Below are positions 25,051 to 36,400 of a stretch of 64,000 bases of DNA, one piece after another (position 1 is the stretch's first letter; the number at the start of each line of letters is the position of its first letter). Source of the DNA: Sthenelais limicola (Eukaryota > Annelida > Polychaeta > Phyllodocida > Sigalionidae); NCBI GenBank assembly GCA_942159475.1, contig OW804096.1:113992194-114056193 (forward strand), read 5' to 3'. The notes under the pieces were generated by a model. The model saw only the letters and a program-made list of their open reading frames with translations. It did no database searches and was not told where the DNA came from. Both the position numbers and the translations under genes were made by a program.

Positions 25051-25356
25051 AGGTGGCCTTCCATTTGTCAGGATGCGGAATGCGGATGCGGAATTCGGAT
25101 CCGGAATGCGGCAATTGTCCATCCATATATATGCGGAAAACAGAGTGCGGTTATGATTGAAAAATATATTCATGATCAGGAGGAAATACTTATACTGATA
25201 CATGTAGCGGGAGCATTTTCCGTTTCCGCAACCGGACCCAATTCCGCAACCGTTTCCGTGTGAATGGGTTGGGCCATTCAAAAATTAATATGAGCGATTT
25301 TTTTCCGCAGCCGCAGCCACAGCCGCAGTCGCAGCCGGACAAATGGAAGGCCACCT
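25051..25356 (+). mobile_element. ~306-bp MITE, Tc1/mariner-like ends
   Basis: Perfect 19-bp terminal inverted repeats, AGGTGGCCTTCCATTTGTC at 25,051-25,069 and its complement at 25,338-25,356, are each flanked by TA (25,049-25,050 and 25,357-25,358), consistent with a TA target duplication. Subterminal GATGCGGAATGCGG-like repeats on the left and CCGCAGCCGCAG-like repeats on the right are roughly complementary. Chance open frames cover it on both strands, but they follow the repeat composition and have no family resemblance. Confidence 0.85.
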
Positions 25357-25359
25357 TAG

Positions 25360-26041
25360 GCTGTGACATTCAAAGTTCTGTCGCTAACTTTAGAATATCA
25401 TTCCTTACAACGATCTTCGTGATATATACTTTATATATACCCATATGTCCAGTCTATGACATCTCAGCTTGGACTGGCTCTCTCTTGTAGCGTGATCGAC
25501 CACAAGTTGTGTGTCACCCAATCTCCCTTCTCCCTATTTTGCTTTTACTTTTTAACTGTAAGTTTGTTATCACAAACTCGTATATCGTTGGAAGTCTCCT
25601 AAAGATTCCTTGTACTAGTTTACTGTTATTTTGACTGTGTAATTTACCTTTGGTCCCTGGATCAATTCCTTTTGTGGATGTTTGAACAAAACAAGACTAC
25701 TAATCAAACAAAAGTTCAGGAGGTTTTCTATTGACCCATTGTTACGCATGCTTTGCGTATACGTATTTCAAACATTATTATTATTACTTCCAATATATTT
25801 TTTTATTCAGTTTAAGGCCAATAGAATATTTGAATTATTATAGAAAAATGCAATATTCCTCAGGGATGTTTTCACACGGTGCCTGAATGAAAGCAACTAT
25901 AGGTCACCTGTTAGTAGTATATAAAACCTAACCTACACATCAGGCACATTGTGCCTCGGGAAATAGGGCAGCAAGGCATTCAGTAACATTAATATCTAAT
26001 GTCATGTCTTCTTTTCATTATAACCAATCTTTATTCTGGCA
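25360..26041. other. Gene-less stretch
   Basis: Nothing recognised. Confidence 0.4.
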
Positions 26042-26225
26042 TAAGTACATAGAGGTAAGCCTATACCATTCCCCATTGTATTCCGGAATAGACATTTTAC
26101 ATTGTATCTTCCTCCTGTTCCAGATCTTCTTTTAACCTTTCATATAGCCGTATCCAGATGTAGACCCGACACTTATGTCATTAACATTTGATATTTTACA
26201 ACGCAATAATCTCGGTTGTTAGCCA
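26042..26225 (+). repeat. Dispersed repeat family B, copy 2
   Basis: Direct-orientation partner of 20,553-20,760, diverged but collinear over about 180 bp. Family unknown; it may be the tail of a retroposon. Confidence 0.8.
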
Positions 26226-28680
26226 TGTACCGTATTTTATGTAAATATCAACATAAATGAAACAATATGTGGAGCTCAAATATAAATCCATTACCTCCAA
26301 CAGAGGGACGGCGCGGGGAGTAGAAGGGAAATGAGATGAGTGAAGAGAGATTTTTCAATGGTTTCTGAACATTCTCTTCTTAACAGTGGGATTCATTTAG
26401 GATGTATAGAGATAATAGAAATGGTTCATAAGTCGAAAAGCCATTACCTTCATCCTTTAACAGTGGCTATCAAGCCACTATTTGATCATAGATAATCCTT
26501 CCATTCATTCCCGTCTTGTTTAAGCTGTTAACACCTGTATAAATCATCAACGCCCGAAGGAAATGTGTCCAAAGAAAAGCTATGCATACTGGGGAGAATC
26601 TTACTTTGTTGGGTAGTAGGATTAGGACATCGCCCGGTCTTGCAATGTTCGTGTCATTTTCAACGGTATTCTGTGCTCTTTCCTTCAACAATTAGTTTTC
26701 ATTGATTAAATATGGCATGTTGCACTATGCTTTGATAAGCCTCGGAATCCAGCTCTGGATTCTCCTGTTACCAAACACCCTAGTGAGATCAAACCCTGAT
26801 GGCATACTGTCAGGTAAAGCGTTGTCAGATTAAGGCATATTTGTGATAGAGTACTCTGGACGAGAGTTCTGCAAGTAAGATCTACAATGGACCCACTCCC
26901 CAGTCTGTTTACCATGTATTCAGAAATAATTGCATGTCAACTGGAGCTTACCTTCGCATCCGATATAAAAAATACTCCCACGGAATCGGGGAAACATGAG
27001 CACTATGCCAATTTAGTTATCGGTCTGCCCGTTTTTCATTATTTGCTTTCGATAGAAACACTTGTTCTCGTAGGTTTATATTTTCATTAGCTGCAATTAC
27101 CAGATACTAGCATTGCTTTAGATGTGAATCTGTGCTATTATATGATAGTTTGCTCCCGATGAAGATATTATAGGGATAGCCGTAGTGCACCCCATGCTAC
27201 CCTTTGATGACACTTTATAACGCTCTATAGATTAAGTAGCCCAAGATTAAGAATCTACACTAATTATTTGAAGAGTGCGACATTACAAAGTTGTAAAAGG
27301 CTTTTTACTGGCTGCATGTACAGGGCTCTAACTTTCAAGGTGGCTTACTTTTGTCTCAAGTGAGATTACCTGGGTATTGGTTACTTCAAAATATTTTTTT
27401 CAACACATGGTTCGACCAACTTTCAGCATTGAGCCAACTTTCAGCAGCTCTGGGATGATGCAATACCACTAACGTCCTTACGGTCCCAATCTTAAAAAAT
27501 GCCCGGCTTTTTCTGTATTCATTATGCAGCCCTCAGACTTCCCACAAACGTTCTCCATAGTCCATATTGAGTATGGACGTTGAACAAATTCGAAGCGAGG
27601 AGCGAGGCACACTATGCTGTGGATATTATGAGCCAACAGGGCAGTATGTCTAGGCCTACGTGATCACAAGGTGATTTTCTGTTTATTAAACAGGATGTAA
27701 TCCTGTTTTCTTAGGATAGCTAAGCTTTTTGCAATAGTCACATCGGCTTTTATTCTGCATTCCTTAGCCCCATATGGCCGATTCGTCTTTCAGAAACTAT
27801 TGGATTTGGGAACTTCAAATGTTACATATACCTATTTCCCCCGGAAGTGCTGTAGGTATGCAAATTGCTGACTTTCTTGGCCTATGTCTTCCTTATCAAA
27901 AATTAAAAATATGATTTCTCAGTCTTCACTCCTTTGAAGTCTACTTAATTAAATGGAATGTGATGTAATGATTGCCGTCGTCGTCGCCGCCGCCGCCTCC
28001 AGCCTCCAAAAATAAATGTGGTCATTTGTGGGCACTGGTTGATCCCCAAAGCCCCCTACAAGTAGTGGACATAATTGTGCCCAGATGTGCTCTGAACTGA
28101 CTTGATATTCTTTTGAAAAATGAATAATAGTCACAGAAGCTTTGTAGTGGACGAAATATATTCTACCAGTTTGTAGGACAATGATCGTTTTTTATTCATA
28201 TTCCTACCATATATCGATCCAAAGTTAGAAGAAAATCCATAAGCATGGACCAGAAGATTTTAACACCAGTAGTCTATATAATCATGATGTCAGTCGGTAA
28301 AAAAAAAGTTTCCCTTCTCGATTCAACGCGCATTAAACAGCGAGAAACGTCCAAATCCATACTCTTTTCAAATTGCTAATTATGTGAGTACCCCCTAGCC
28401 CTCTCTCCCGTGTCGATAATTATGAATATCTTTAGCAAAGGTAGTGGAGGAAAGAAATATATATACTCTTGTGTCAAAGGTCTAGGGTGAATAATATTCT
28501 GTTTTAAAAACGGTAGTTCTTAGTACAGCATCTGGGCTGGAAAATGTCTGCCTACCCTTGGGTGAACCTTAGAGAAAGAGAAAGCTTTTATATTCTGCCC
28601 AGTCTACCGATGGTTCTTACATATCTATATTTAATAAAATTTCAAACCATTTCTTCACAACGCACAACAAATACAAAGTG
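26226..28680. other. Gene-less stretch
   Basis: No exon recognised. A GTCGTC/GCCGCC trinucleotide patch lies at about 27,976-27,998. Confidence 0.4.
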
Positions 28681-28724
28681 TTAAAATAACATTTAAAGTA
28701 AGGTGAACATGTAATATAATACCA

Positions 28725-28815
28725 CTCTTCTCACTCTCTCTCTTCTCTTCTCTCTCCCTCTCTCTCTCTCTCCCTCTTTCTCCTCTCCCTCTCTCTCTTT
28801 CTCCTCTCCCTCTGA
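28725..28815. repeat. (CT)n-rich pyrimidine tract
   Basis: TCTCTC and CCCTCTC repeats over about 90 bp. The purine strand gives an artefactual Glu/Arg-rich open frame. Confidence 0.95.
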
Positions 28816-30211
28816 CCACTCTACACAATCTCTCTCCTCCACTCCTACCCCACCCCTCTTATCCCCTGTCTTATCTGACACTCATTGCCCTGATATGGCA
28901 AGGGACAGTGCAGACATATATAACTCAGACATAGTCATACTCCTGGGCCGGGCAAGCCATTAGCGCAGTAGGCGTCCAATCACTGACATAGAATTTGTAA
29001 AGAGCACAAAACTCTTTTATCCTGTTTATGCTAACTCCTTATGAATTAGCATCCCCAGGCTGATAACTATTCTCCTTTGATTCAAATCTCGAAGTATAAA
29101 TTGCGCATCTCTATGTTGTGAACCAAATCCAAAATCAGTAGCGACCAAGAAAACCCCTCTCTCTTTCACCCCATACAACTGTGGGGCGGTTCGACCAGTG
29201 TTCGTCAGAATGTTACCGACCCACCCTTCAAAGTGGCTCCCATGTGCGCGGCAACCAGCGTGTTCTTTAGAATGCAAAGGGCTGCATGTGCATATGTGTG
29301 TCAACATTGGGAACAAGCGAAAGTATAAACAAATGCCAGTAGTATTAGACCAGAAATGTAATCAACTCAAATCATTGGGCAACTCCATTAGTGTTCACAA
29401 GAATGCCACCGACTCGCTTAATGATATGACAGCATGCTGTTAACGCAACCAAGTCTAATAGCCAAATGTATATCTGTGGCAATAAGTAAATCTAGTTGAA
29501 TCTAGTGAACACATCCATGTCAAACTTAAGGGTAATATACCCCCATACAAGACTATAAATCTAATAAAGTCAGACCTGCCCTATACTCGGTATAGATATG
29601 ACTATTTACCATGCTACAAATAACTATAACTGTCAATGCTCAATGATGTAATGTATTATGTGAATGTGCCATAAAATGTATAATTTAGTGTAACAGGACT
29701 CTCTGGAAGAGCTATGGCTAGCATAGATGCGAGCACCTATCTCCAGACATATATCGTATATTTTTTACTTATGTAACTGTTTGTTCTGGAAATAAACAAT
29801 ATCAATCAATAAACAATATCAATCAATCAAAATTGTTGATGCTGTTGACCTTATATCCAAGCTGTGATCATGCCGATGTAATCACACCCGACATGGTCAC
29901 ACTGTTCACAGCTGTTCATATATGCGTTCATGCTTATAAATCATTTTAGTTTATTCATGTGTCTGTGTTCAGTATTTTCACACTCACTCACTCTTTGTCA
30001 AGCTCCTGTACCAAAACTAATGATCCAATTTATTTGCAAATTGGCATGTGCAAATTCTGAGAAAATGAACAGCATATGTGGAAAATATTTGACAAAATGG
30101 CCAGAACACATTTCCCCGACGTATAGGCCCCCATCCTTATGTAGACCAATAGTGGCAGCAAGGAGGATCTATATATTATATTTAGTCCAGATAAGATACA
30201 TGTATAATTCT
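28816..30211. other. Gene-less stretch with a retroposon-like tail
   Basis: AATAAACAATATCAATC is repeated twice at 29,791-29,828, which looks like the 3' tail repeat of a non-LTR element or SINE. The upstream boundary is not clear. Nothing else was seen. Confidence 0.4.
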
Positions 30212-30285
30212 GAAAGGGAAAACCATGTGTATTCTAAATAACTATAGACTGATAGTTATTTAGAATACACATGGTTTTCCCTTTC
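30212..30285. repeat. Perfect 34-bp-arm hairpin
   Basis: The arm at 30,212-30,245 starts GAAAGGGAAAACCATGTGT and is followed by a 6-nt loop and its exact reverse complement at 30,252-30,285. With no mismatch it is either very young or actively maintained. Animal pre-miRNAs normally have bulges and longer loops, so a recent fold-back or inverted duplication is the simpler reading. Confidence 0.9.
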
Positions 30286-31887
30286 AAACAACCACATTCA
30301 GAGCGGACAGGCATTGTTGATACATATTTATTTGATGAAACCTTGGCCTGAATCGAATTCGGTATAATTAAACTATATTCTGACCCTCTAAGAGTAGTCA
30401 TATATGATAATTCAATAGTTCCAACTCACATGTGTGACTTTTTTTCAAATACTTGAATTCTCCATTGTCCATTTTGTGCTGCTGCATCAGCCTCTCATTT
30501 TCAATGCAGAAACCATTCAAACCCTGGGTTTCCTTGAATAAATCTTTAGCCTCTTGTGTCGGGGATTCACAGTATGAGAATGGTCTAATTATGGTATTGG
30601 TTCACATCTATCATTACATTCCAATTCCTTCATAGCATGCTATCTCTGATATGAACATCAAATTATATGAACGCCTGCATGATATGTTTCGTTCTGGATG
30701 GGAGTAACGTATAAAATGGATAGTTTTTGGTCAATCATCAGTTCTATATTGTATAGGGCTATCAAAATTTCCCATTTGTAATAATTGTACTTGTATGTCC
30801 TGAAAGATACTTTTAAAACAGAGTATAGTAATAGGCCTCTGGTATATAGCATGTACTCAGGACCGACCCATCATAAGTGATGGGTGTTGTTCCTAGCATC
30901 CTAGCTATATTGGGGTGGCATACAAGTCTCTAGCACCTATCGATTTTCAATGTCAGGGATTGATAATATTGCCCCTCCATTCATGCAAAGCCTATAGATA
31001 ACTGTTGAGAACGGTGCCTAAGATGGCATGCCTCTTGCCAGTGAATAAATGGGCACGAGGCCATCTCCTTGGGTATGGTTTTCGTAGCATTTTGATCTGT
31101 GGGTAAATATTATCATTAAGGGATTGAGATTGCATACGTGTATGCCACAAACGCAACAGTTATCTCCTTGAGCTTTCATCAGTAGCGACGATCAAAGATA
31201 GATTGAAGGCTTCCCGGGGCACCAGCTAGCCCAACTATCGGTATACTACCAGTAATATGCTGCTACTAAAGTATGTGATACCATTCTATCGCCTGCACAT
31301 AGTGGCCAAATAAGCATTACTCCAATGTTGGACTTTTGTGGTACAGTATAAGATAATTATTTCCAGGACGGAAAAGTTTTGTTCCCCATAGAAAATAGAA
31401 ATGTCGTTATGGCCCACCCAGGCCGTAAACAAGAAAAGTCTCTATTTCACAAAAGCATCCATTTTTAGGAAGTCCATTTGCCAGCAAACATAAAAACTAC
31501 CCGTGGGAGCACCGGATATTGCACGTATTGCCTCATTCACCGACGGATCCCTCGCCAAGTTTTAATGTCGGCGATAACGTATATAAACGTTTGCCACAAC
31601 GTTGGTGAAGGCATTGGTGCCCTCGACACAACATGTCAACTCATGCCGCCATACAGAGTTTATGTCCGTCATAAACAATGTTGATAATCTCCCAGCATTA
31701 ATACTGTAATACCCAGGCGTCTCTCCATTGAAATTATCTATTTTATCTTGACGGAAAATTCCCCATCAATATGTACAAAATATATAATGTCATATTGATG
31801 TTATTTTGGTATATTGTAAAGTGTCTATTTTTGTCTTTCGCTTTCGTCCGTTGGATATACAATGCTCTTCACTTGCCGTCTAATTAA
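30286..31887. other. Gene-less stretch
   Basis: No exon or bounded repeat recognised. Confidence 0.4.
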
Positions 31888-33236
31888 AGGGGGACCCACA
31901 CATGAATTGACATGGGCCGATTTCAAAACAGAGCCGATTTCAGCACTCCGAATGGCTAAATATGTGAAATCGGGACTTGTTTTCAGACCCAAACATACCC
32001 AATTTGATCCCCGATTCCTGCCTTGGCCCACACATACACAATTCTGGGCCGATTTGGGGGCCGATTCTCGATTTGTGACTCATTTTCGTGTGGCACATCA
32101 CATGTAGAAAAAATTATTTTAAAACAAATATTAAAGTTTACTATCTAGTTTAGGTTGTTTCTGGCAACTTTGAATGCCTTAGTAATGTTTTTTTTGTTTG
32201 CTGTTTTCACGGAAGATTGTCGTGTAGATGAGTCCAATGCACAAATGAATAATGTTTGTTTGTTTGTTTGTTTATTTATTGATAGCATTTCATTAGGACA
32301 ATGATAATTCTCAGCGTAGATGATAATGTAATAATGTAATAAGTTTCATTCTCTTGGAGGCATTTCTTATTGTATCATGTATGATATTAATAACGTTGTT
32401 TCTCCACATAGTGTTTGTATGAAGTAATTTTGGTTATTTTTTGTTTTCTTTTAAATAGAGTATTTTTTAATTTTTAGTATGTTCGTAAGTCTCCTTCTGA
32501 GATATGACTTTTGTAGGCACCATATGAAGTACGTCCATGGAGGACAATACGTTTTTACACTTGAATTGTCGCTTGTTAAATGTCTTGGCCTTTAATTGAA
32601 TAATAATTTTAAAAAATCATTAGGAACTGCTTTTCGAATATGGTGGTATCTCAAAATCCATCTTTGGTGACTTGTGACACATCACATTTGTAAAAAAAAA
32701 TAATTGTAAAATAAACTGAAAAAAACGTTATGGCCTGTACAGAAGGAGAAGTGAGGATTATAAAAGTGAAAAAATCTTTTTGATACTTCAAAAATTAGTG
32801 AAGTTATAGTCTTTCAAAGTTGCCTGCCTGTCAGAATTACTAATATTTTAAAATCCTAACACAAATCGGGAGTGTTGCCCCGATGATTCATTATATGGAT
32901 CATCGGGAGGGCACACCCGATCCGTCCAAGTGCCCTCCCGATTCATCGGGGGATCCCCTGAGGCATCTGGGCTAGACCCACACATACACAATTACCAAAA
33001 AAAACTGCCCCGATTTCAAATGACCAGCCCCGATTTCCAATATGATAAATCAGAATCGGCCAGAATCTCTAATCGGTCAGGATTTTCAAAATATACTTAA
33101 ATCGGGAGACAAACCTCAATCGGGAGACAAAAATGAGCCGAATGGTCTCCCGATTTGAAATGAAATCCTAGGATTCATCGGGAGACCCAAATCGGGACTC
33201 AAATCGGCTTAGAATCAATCATGTGTGGGTCCCCCT
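31888..33236 (+). mobile_element. 1.35-kb TIR element (Harbinger-like or piggyBac-like MITE)
   Basis: Ends AGGGGGACCCACACATG (31,888-31,904) and its complement (33,220-33,236) are perfect inverted repeats. They are flanked by TAA on both sides (31,885-31,887 and 33,237-33,239), a 3-bp duplication typical of PIF/Harbinger. TTAA can also be read at the edges, so piggyBac-like ends are the alternative. Subterminal motifs such as CCCACACATACACAATT recur at 32,027-32,043 and 32,977-32,993, and ATCGGGAG recurs many times on the right. No transposase was seen. The right end lies 188 bp before the first secure focadhesin exon. Confidence 0.8.
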
Positions 33237-33424
33237 TAACAACTGTTTTCTATCTACCCTTCCCTACAGAGGTTCATTAGACGGTTTCCATGGAAATGTT
33301 TGTGCCTTCCTAAGATCACGCTATAGAAGTATAAGCACCTCTATTCCCTGCTTCATCTGCCACAATATATATCCGATACTTGTACAATGTAAAATGCAAA
33401 TAGGTATATATTTGTTTTCCACAG

Positions 33425-33499
33425 GCGATCTTGAAATTACATGGAGCTATCATCAAACAAAAGAAGACGGATGGTCCCATTAGTATTAACATTCAACCG
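33425..33499 (+). CDS. FOCAD: FOCAD visible exon 1
   Basis: Acceptor TTTTCCACAG, donor CCG|GTAAGT; 25 codons, phase 0 to 0. It encodes AILKLHGAIIKQKKTDGPIS then INIQP, corresponding to the segment just after the human N-terminus. It has no methionine start, so at least one exon is needed upstream. The next intron carries AT-rich sequence and the poly-G tract. Confidence 0.88.
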
Positions 33500-36400
33500 G
33501 TAAGTGTTTACTTTCTCTCTTGCGAAAACATCCTTTCGTCCACGCATCTATTCCATTAGATCATAAGATCTTCCAAACTGTGCAGGAAGTTCATGCCAGT
33601 GGTCCAATCATTAATGGTTTTCTTATGTCTGATATGTTTTGTTATTCAAATTTCGTAAGAATGTGTTTACATTTATGTTTTAATTATTTTATTGACTATT
33701 ACTACTATTACTTAATTTTATAACTCTGAACGACTCGTGTGTATCTAGGAAACATCAATTCATAGTATGGAACTGGGAAAATAACATTTACTGTCGGTAA
33801 ACAAGTTGAAAATAAGTATAACGCAACAGAAGTTATTCGGATATTTAACTTTTTGTATTCCTTGCCTCTATACATAGATCTATAGATAGTTCGCCTGCAT
33901 GTGACTGACTAGACAGTGGTTACTTTATGGCCCTAAACAATGGTTACTTACCTTTGTGGATACAAGACTAGTTGGATGCGTGGAATTAGTTGTTTTCGTA
34001 ATCTATTGGAAACCCAAAGAGGGATGTGTTTGGTTACCTTGAAATGATAAGGATTTCAGTTTTTAAGACTAATCCATTGATGGAAAGAAATTCAGTTCAT
34101 GTTCATGTATTTTTCTTACTGGAATATAATATAGCTCTCCATTGTATTGTATTGTGTTTGTTGTTTAAATTAGTTATTCTGCAATAACATTGTGTCCTAG
34201 CGAACGCTATTCTCAGTCATACAGCATTACATTAATTCTCAGTAGATAAATAAGAAAATATTAATGAAAGAAAAGAAAAAGTTCATTAGGTTCATTATAC
34301 GTAATGAGAAATGGGAAAAATCAGAAAGAAATCTAGATAAGCCCAAATAGGTCTTAAGTATTATCTTAAGTATTATCTCATCAATTACTAATAATTTCCC
34401 ATCATATAGTTTGAACTACGAACTCAACTATACCTGTCGATACAATCGATCCCATATACGCAGGAAAAAAAATAAAAAACGTTAAATTTTGCCATTTCTT
34501 ATGTAACTAAAGCCACTGGACCTGAATTACATGCAGAAGGACAAATGACGTTTTACTCGGTGTTAATTACCCATGGTTAATGTTACCATGACAGTTTAAT
34601 CAGGAGAACAGACGTAAAATATGATTCGGTGATGTGAACGTCAGTAGTGTAATGACCCTGTCATTCAGTGGTGTTAGCGAAAATCTTCAATTGTATCTGA
34701 GTGTGTCAGTCCTCGAAATGATGGATAGTTATCGGATTCCTTATGAGGTGGGGGGAGGGGGGGGGGGCGGGGGGGGGGGGGGTCATCCACTCATGGTTGT
34801 TTTCCTTGGAAATCTTTGCGAGTGGATGTTGCAACAATGTATTATGTATGCATGTCTATTTTCTCTCAATATTACCTGCGATTGAAAGATGTAGTCGTAA
34901 TCGCAACTCTAGTCTGAGTGAAAAAATGCCAAGTGAAAGATCCATTTCAATTGTCTTTTTCAGCCACCGGAGGTTGGTGTCCTCTGGGATAAATGTGGTG
35001 ACCAGCGTGAATCTGTGGCCGTTGGATGCTGTGAAGCACTTGTAAATCTCGTCCAGAATGGTAACGCCGAATTTAACTACGTTTTTAAAGGAATGCTTAA
35101 TGCGGCGCCTATGGCCAAGTGAGTGAACGCTTTCCATTTCATTGAGTCCCGGAGAGACATTACGTATCGACCCTGGTGTGCCCGCCAACTCCTGCTGTCC
35201 CTGACTCATAAATTATTATTTTCTTTAACTACTGGATCTCAAATATAACTATACGTCCTTATTACACTTTTATACAAAACGCAACTTTGATCGTTCGCTG
35301 CGGTTTGACTGTCTAGGAAATTTGAACGATAGTTTAAGAAAAGCGGGTATCCGATGTAAAATTTCAAATATTTCCAAGACGTCCATTAGCATGCAATGCC
35401 AAAGTGTAATTCAATCGATCTGCTATCCTTCTGGGTGGATAAATAGTATAATGTTGAGTGGGTTAAAAATTTTGAGGTGATCTTTCTGCCTGATTTATTC
35501 CTATAAGCTCAAATAACATCAACATCTAATGAATTAATTATTCCTCTATAGGCTACTACAAAAATAGGACCTTGAGTAAATTTAGTAATTTATGATGCAT
35601 TTACCAACGACCAACCAACAAGAATATAACCTTTTGCTGTAACTACAGAAACATCTCCTTCATCAAGTTACTGCAGTTATAGAACATTATTGTTATTATT
35701 TATCCTGTATAAACCTTGCCTAATTCAATTCAAATAATAGGGACAGCGGCATGCCTTCACACAGTCATTCTCACTATAATTATACATGTTTAGGTCATAA
35801 TTATTTTCCTGGCTATGTTACTTCTCGCTCCTTCCAGTCATACTCTAGGTTTCATCTGGCCCTAACGAGGGAGAAATTGGGAGGCTTGCAAATTAATGAA
35901 AGGCGACCCGAATCACGATTGGCCACATATCAACTGCACTCATTAGTAGTGAGCCAGCATTGTTTTGCTACCTGCATGGTGCTTCCCTAATGGGATGACA
36001 CCATGGGGACGGGTTTACCGGCCATCAAATATGCAACCACTTGTCTTGGCGGCCATAAATAGAAACACCGAAATTAAATTCATTACCCATGAATCACCTG
36101 TCCTGACCATAATCTAAACGACCGATGAACACTAGTGGGGGCTTGTTGGTGACTTGTAGACAATAACGAATGTGTTGGGGATAGGATTAAACATGGATAG
36201 TCGCAAGAACGCTTAGACTTTAATAATGATAAGGATAAATATGTTTTTCTCCATATGTTCTTATCATCCGTTGTGCGGTTAGTCAATTATCAAATTACAT
36301 GACCAGATTGAATTTTAAAACTGGTTCTTTCATAAAAGTAAGGCTCACTTAATGAAAAATGTTTAGGAATTTGTCTGATGTTCAGGAATTTTTAAAGTTC

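Noticed and set aside
24949..25263. 104-codon plus-strand open frame
   Set aside because: It overlaps the mariner-like MITE and follows its repeat composition; no family resemblance.
28693..28881. Glu/Arg-rich small protein on the minus strand
   Set aside because: Produced by a (CT)n tract; low-complexity artefact.
31862..32107. 81-codon open frame
   Set aside because: It lies almost wholly inside the left part of the TIR element and is made of its subterminal repeats.
34856..35209. 117-codon open frame on the minus strand
   Set aside because: It is the complement of FOCAD exon 2 and its flanks. It has no homology of its own, whereas the plus strand gives a clear family match.
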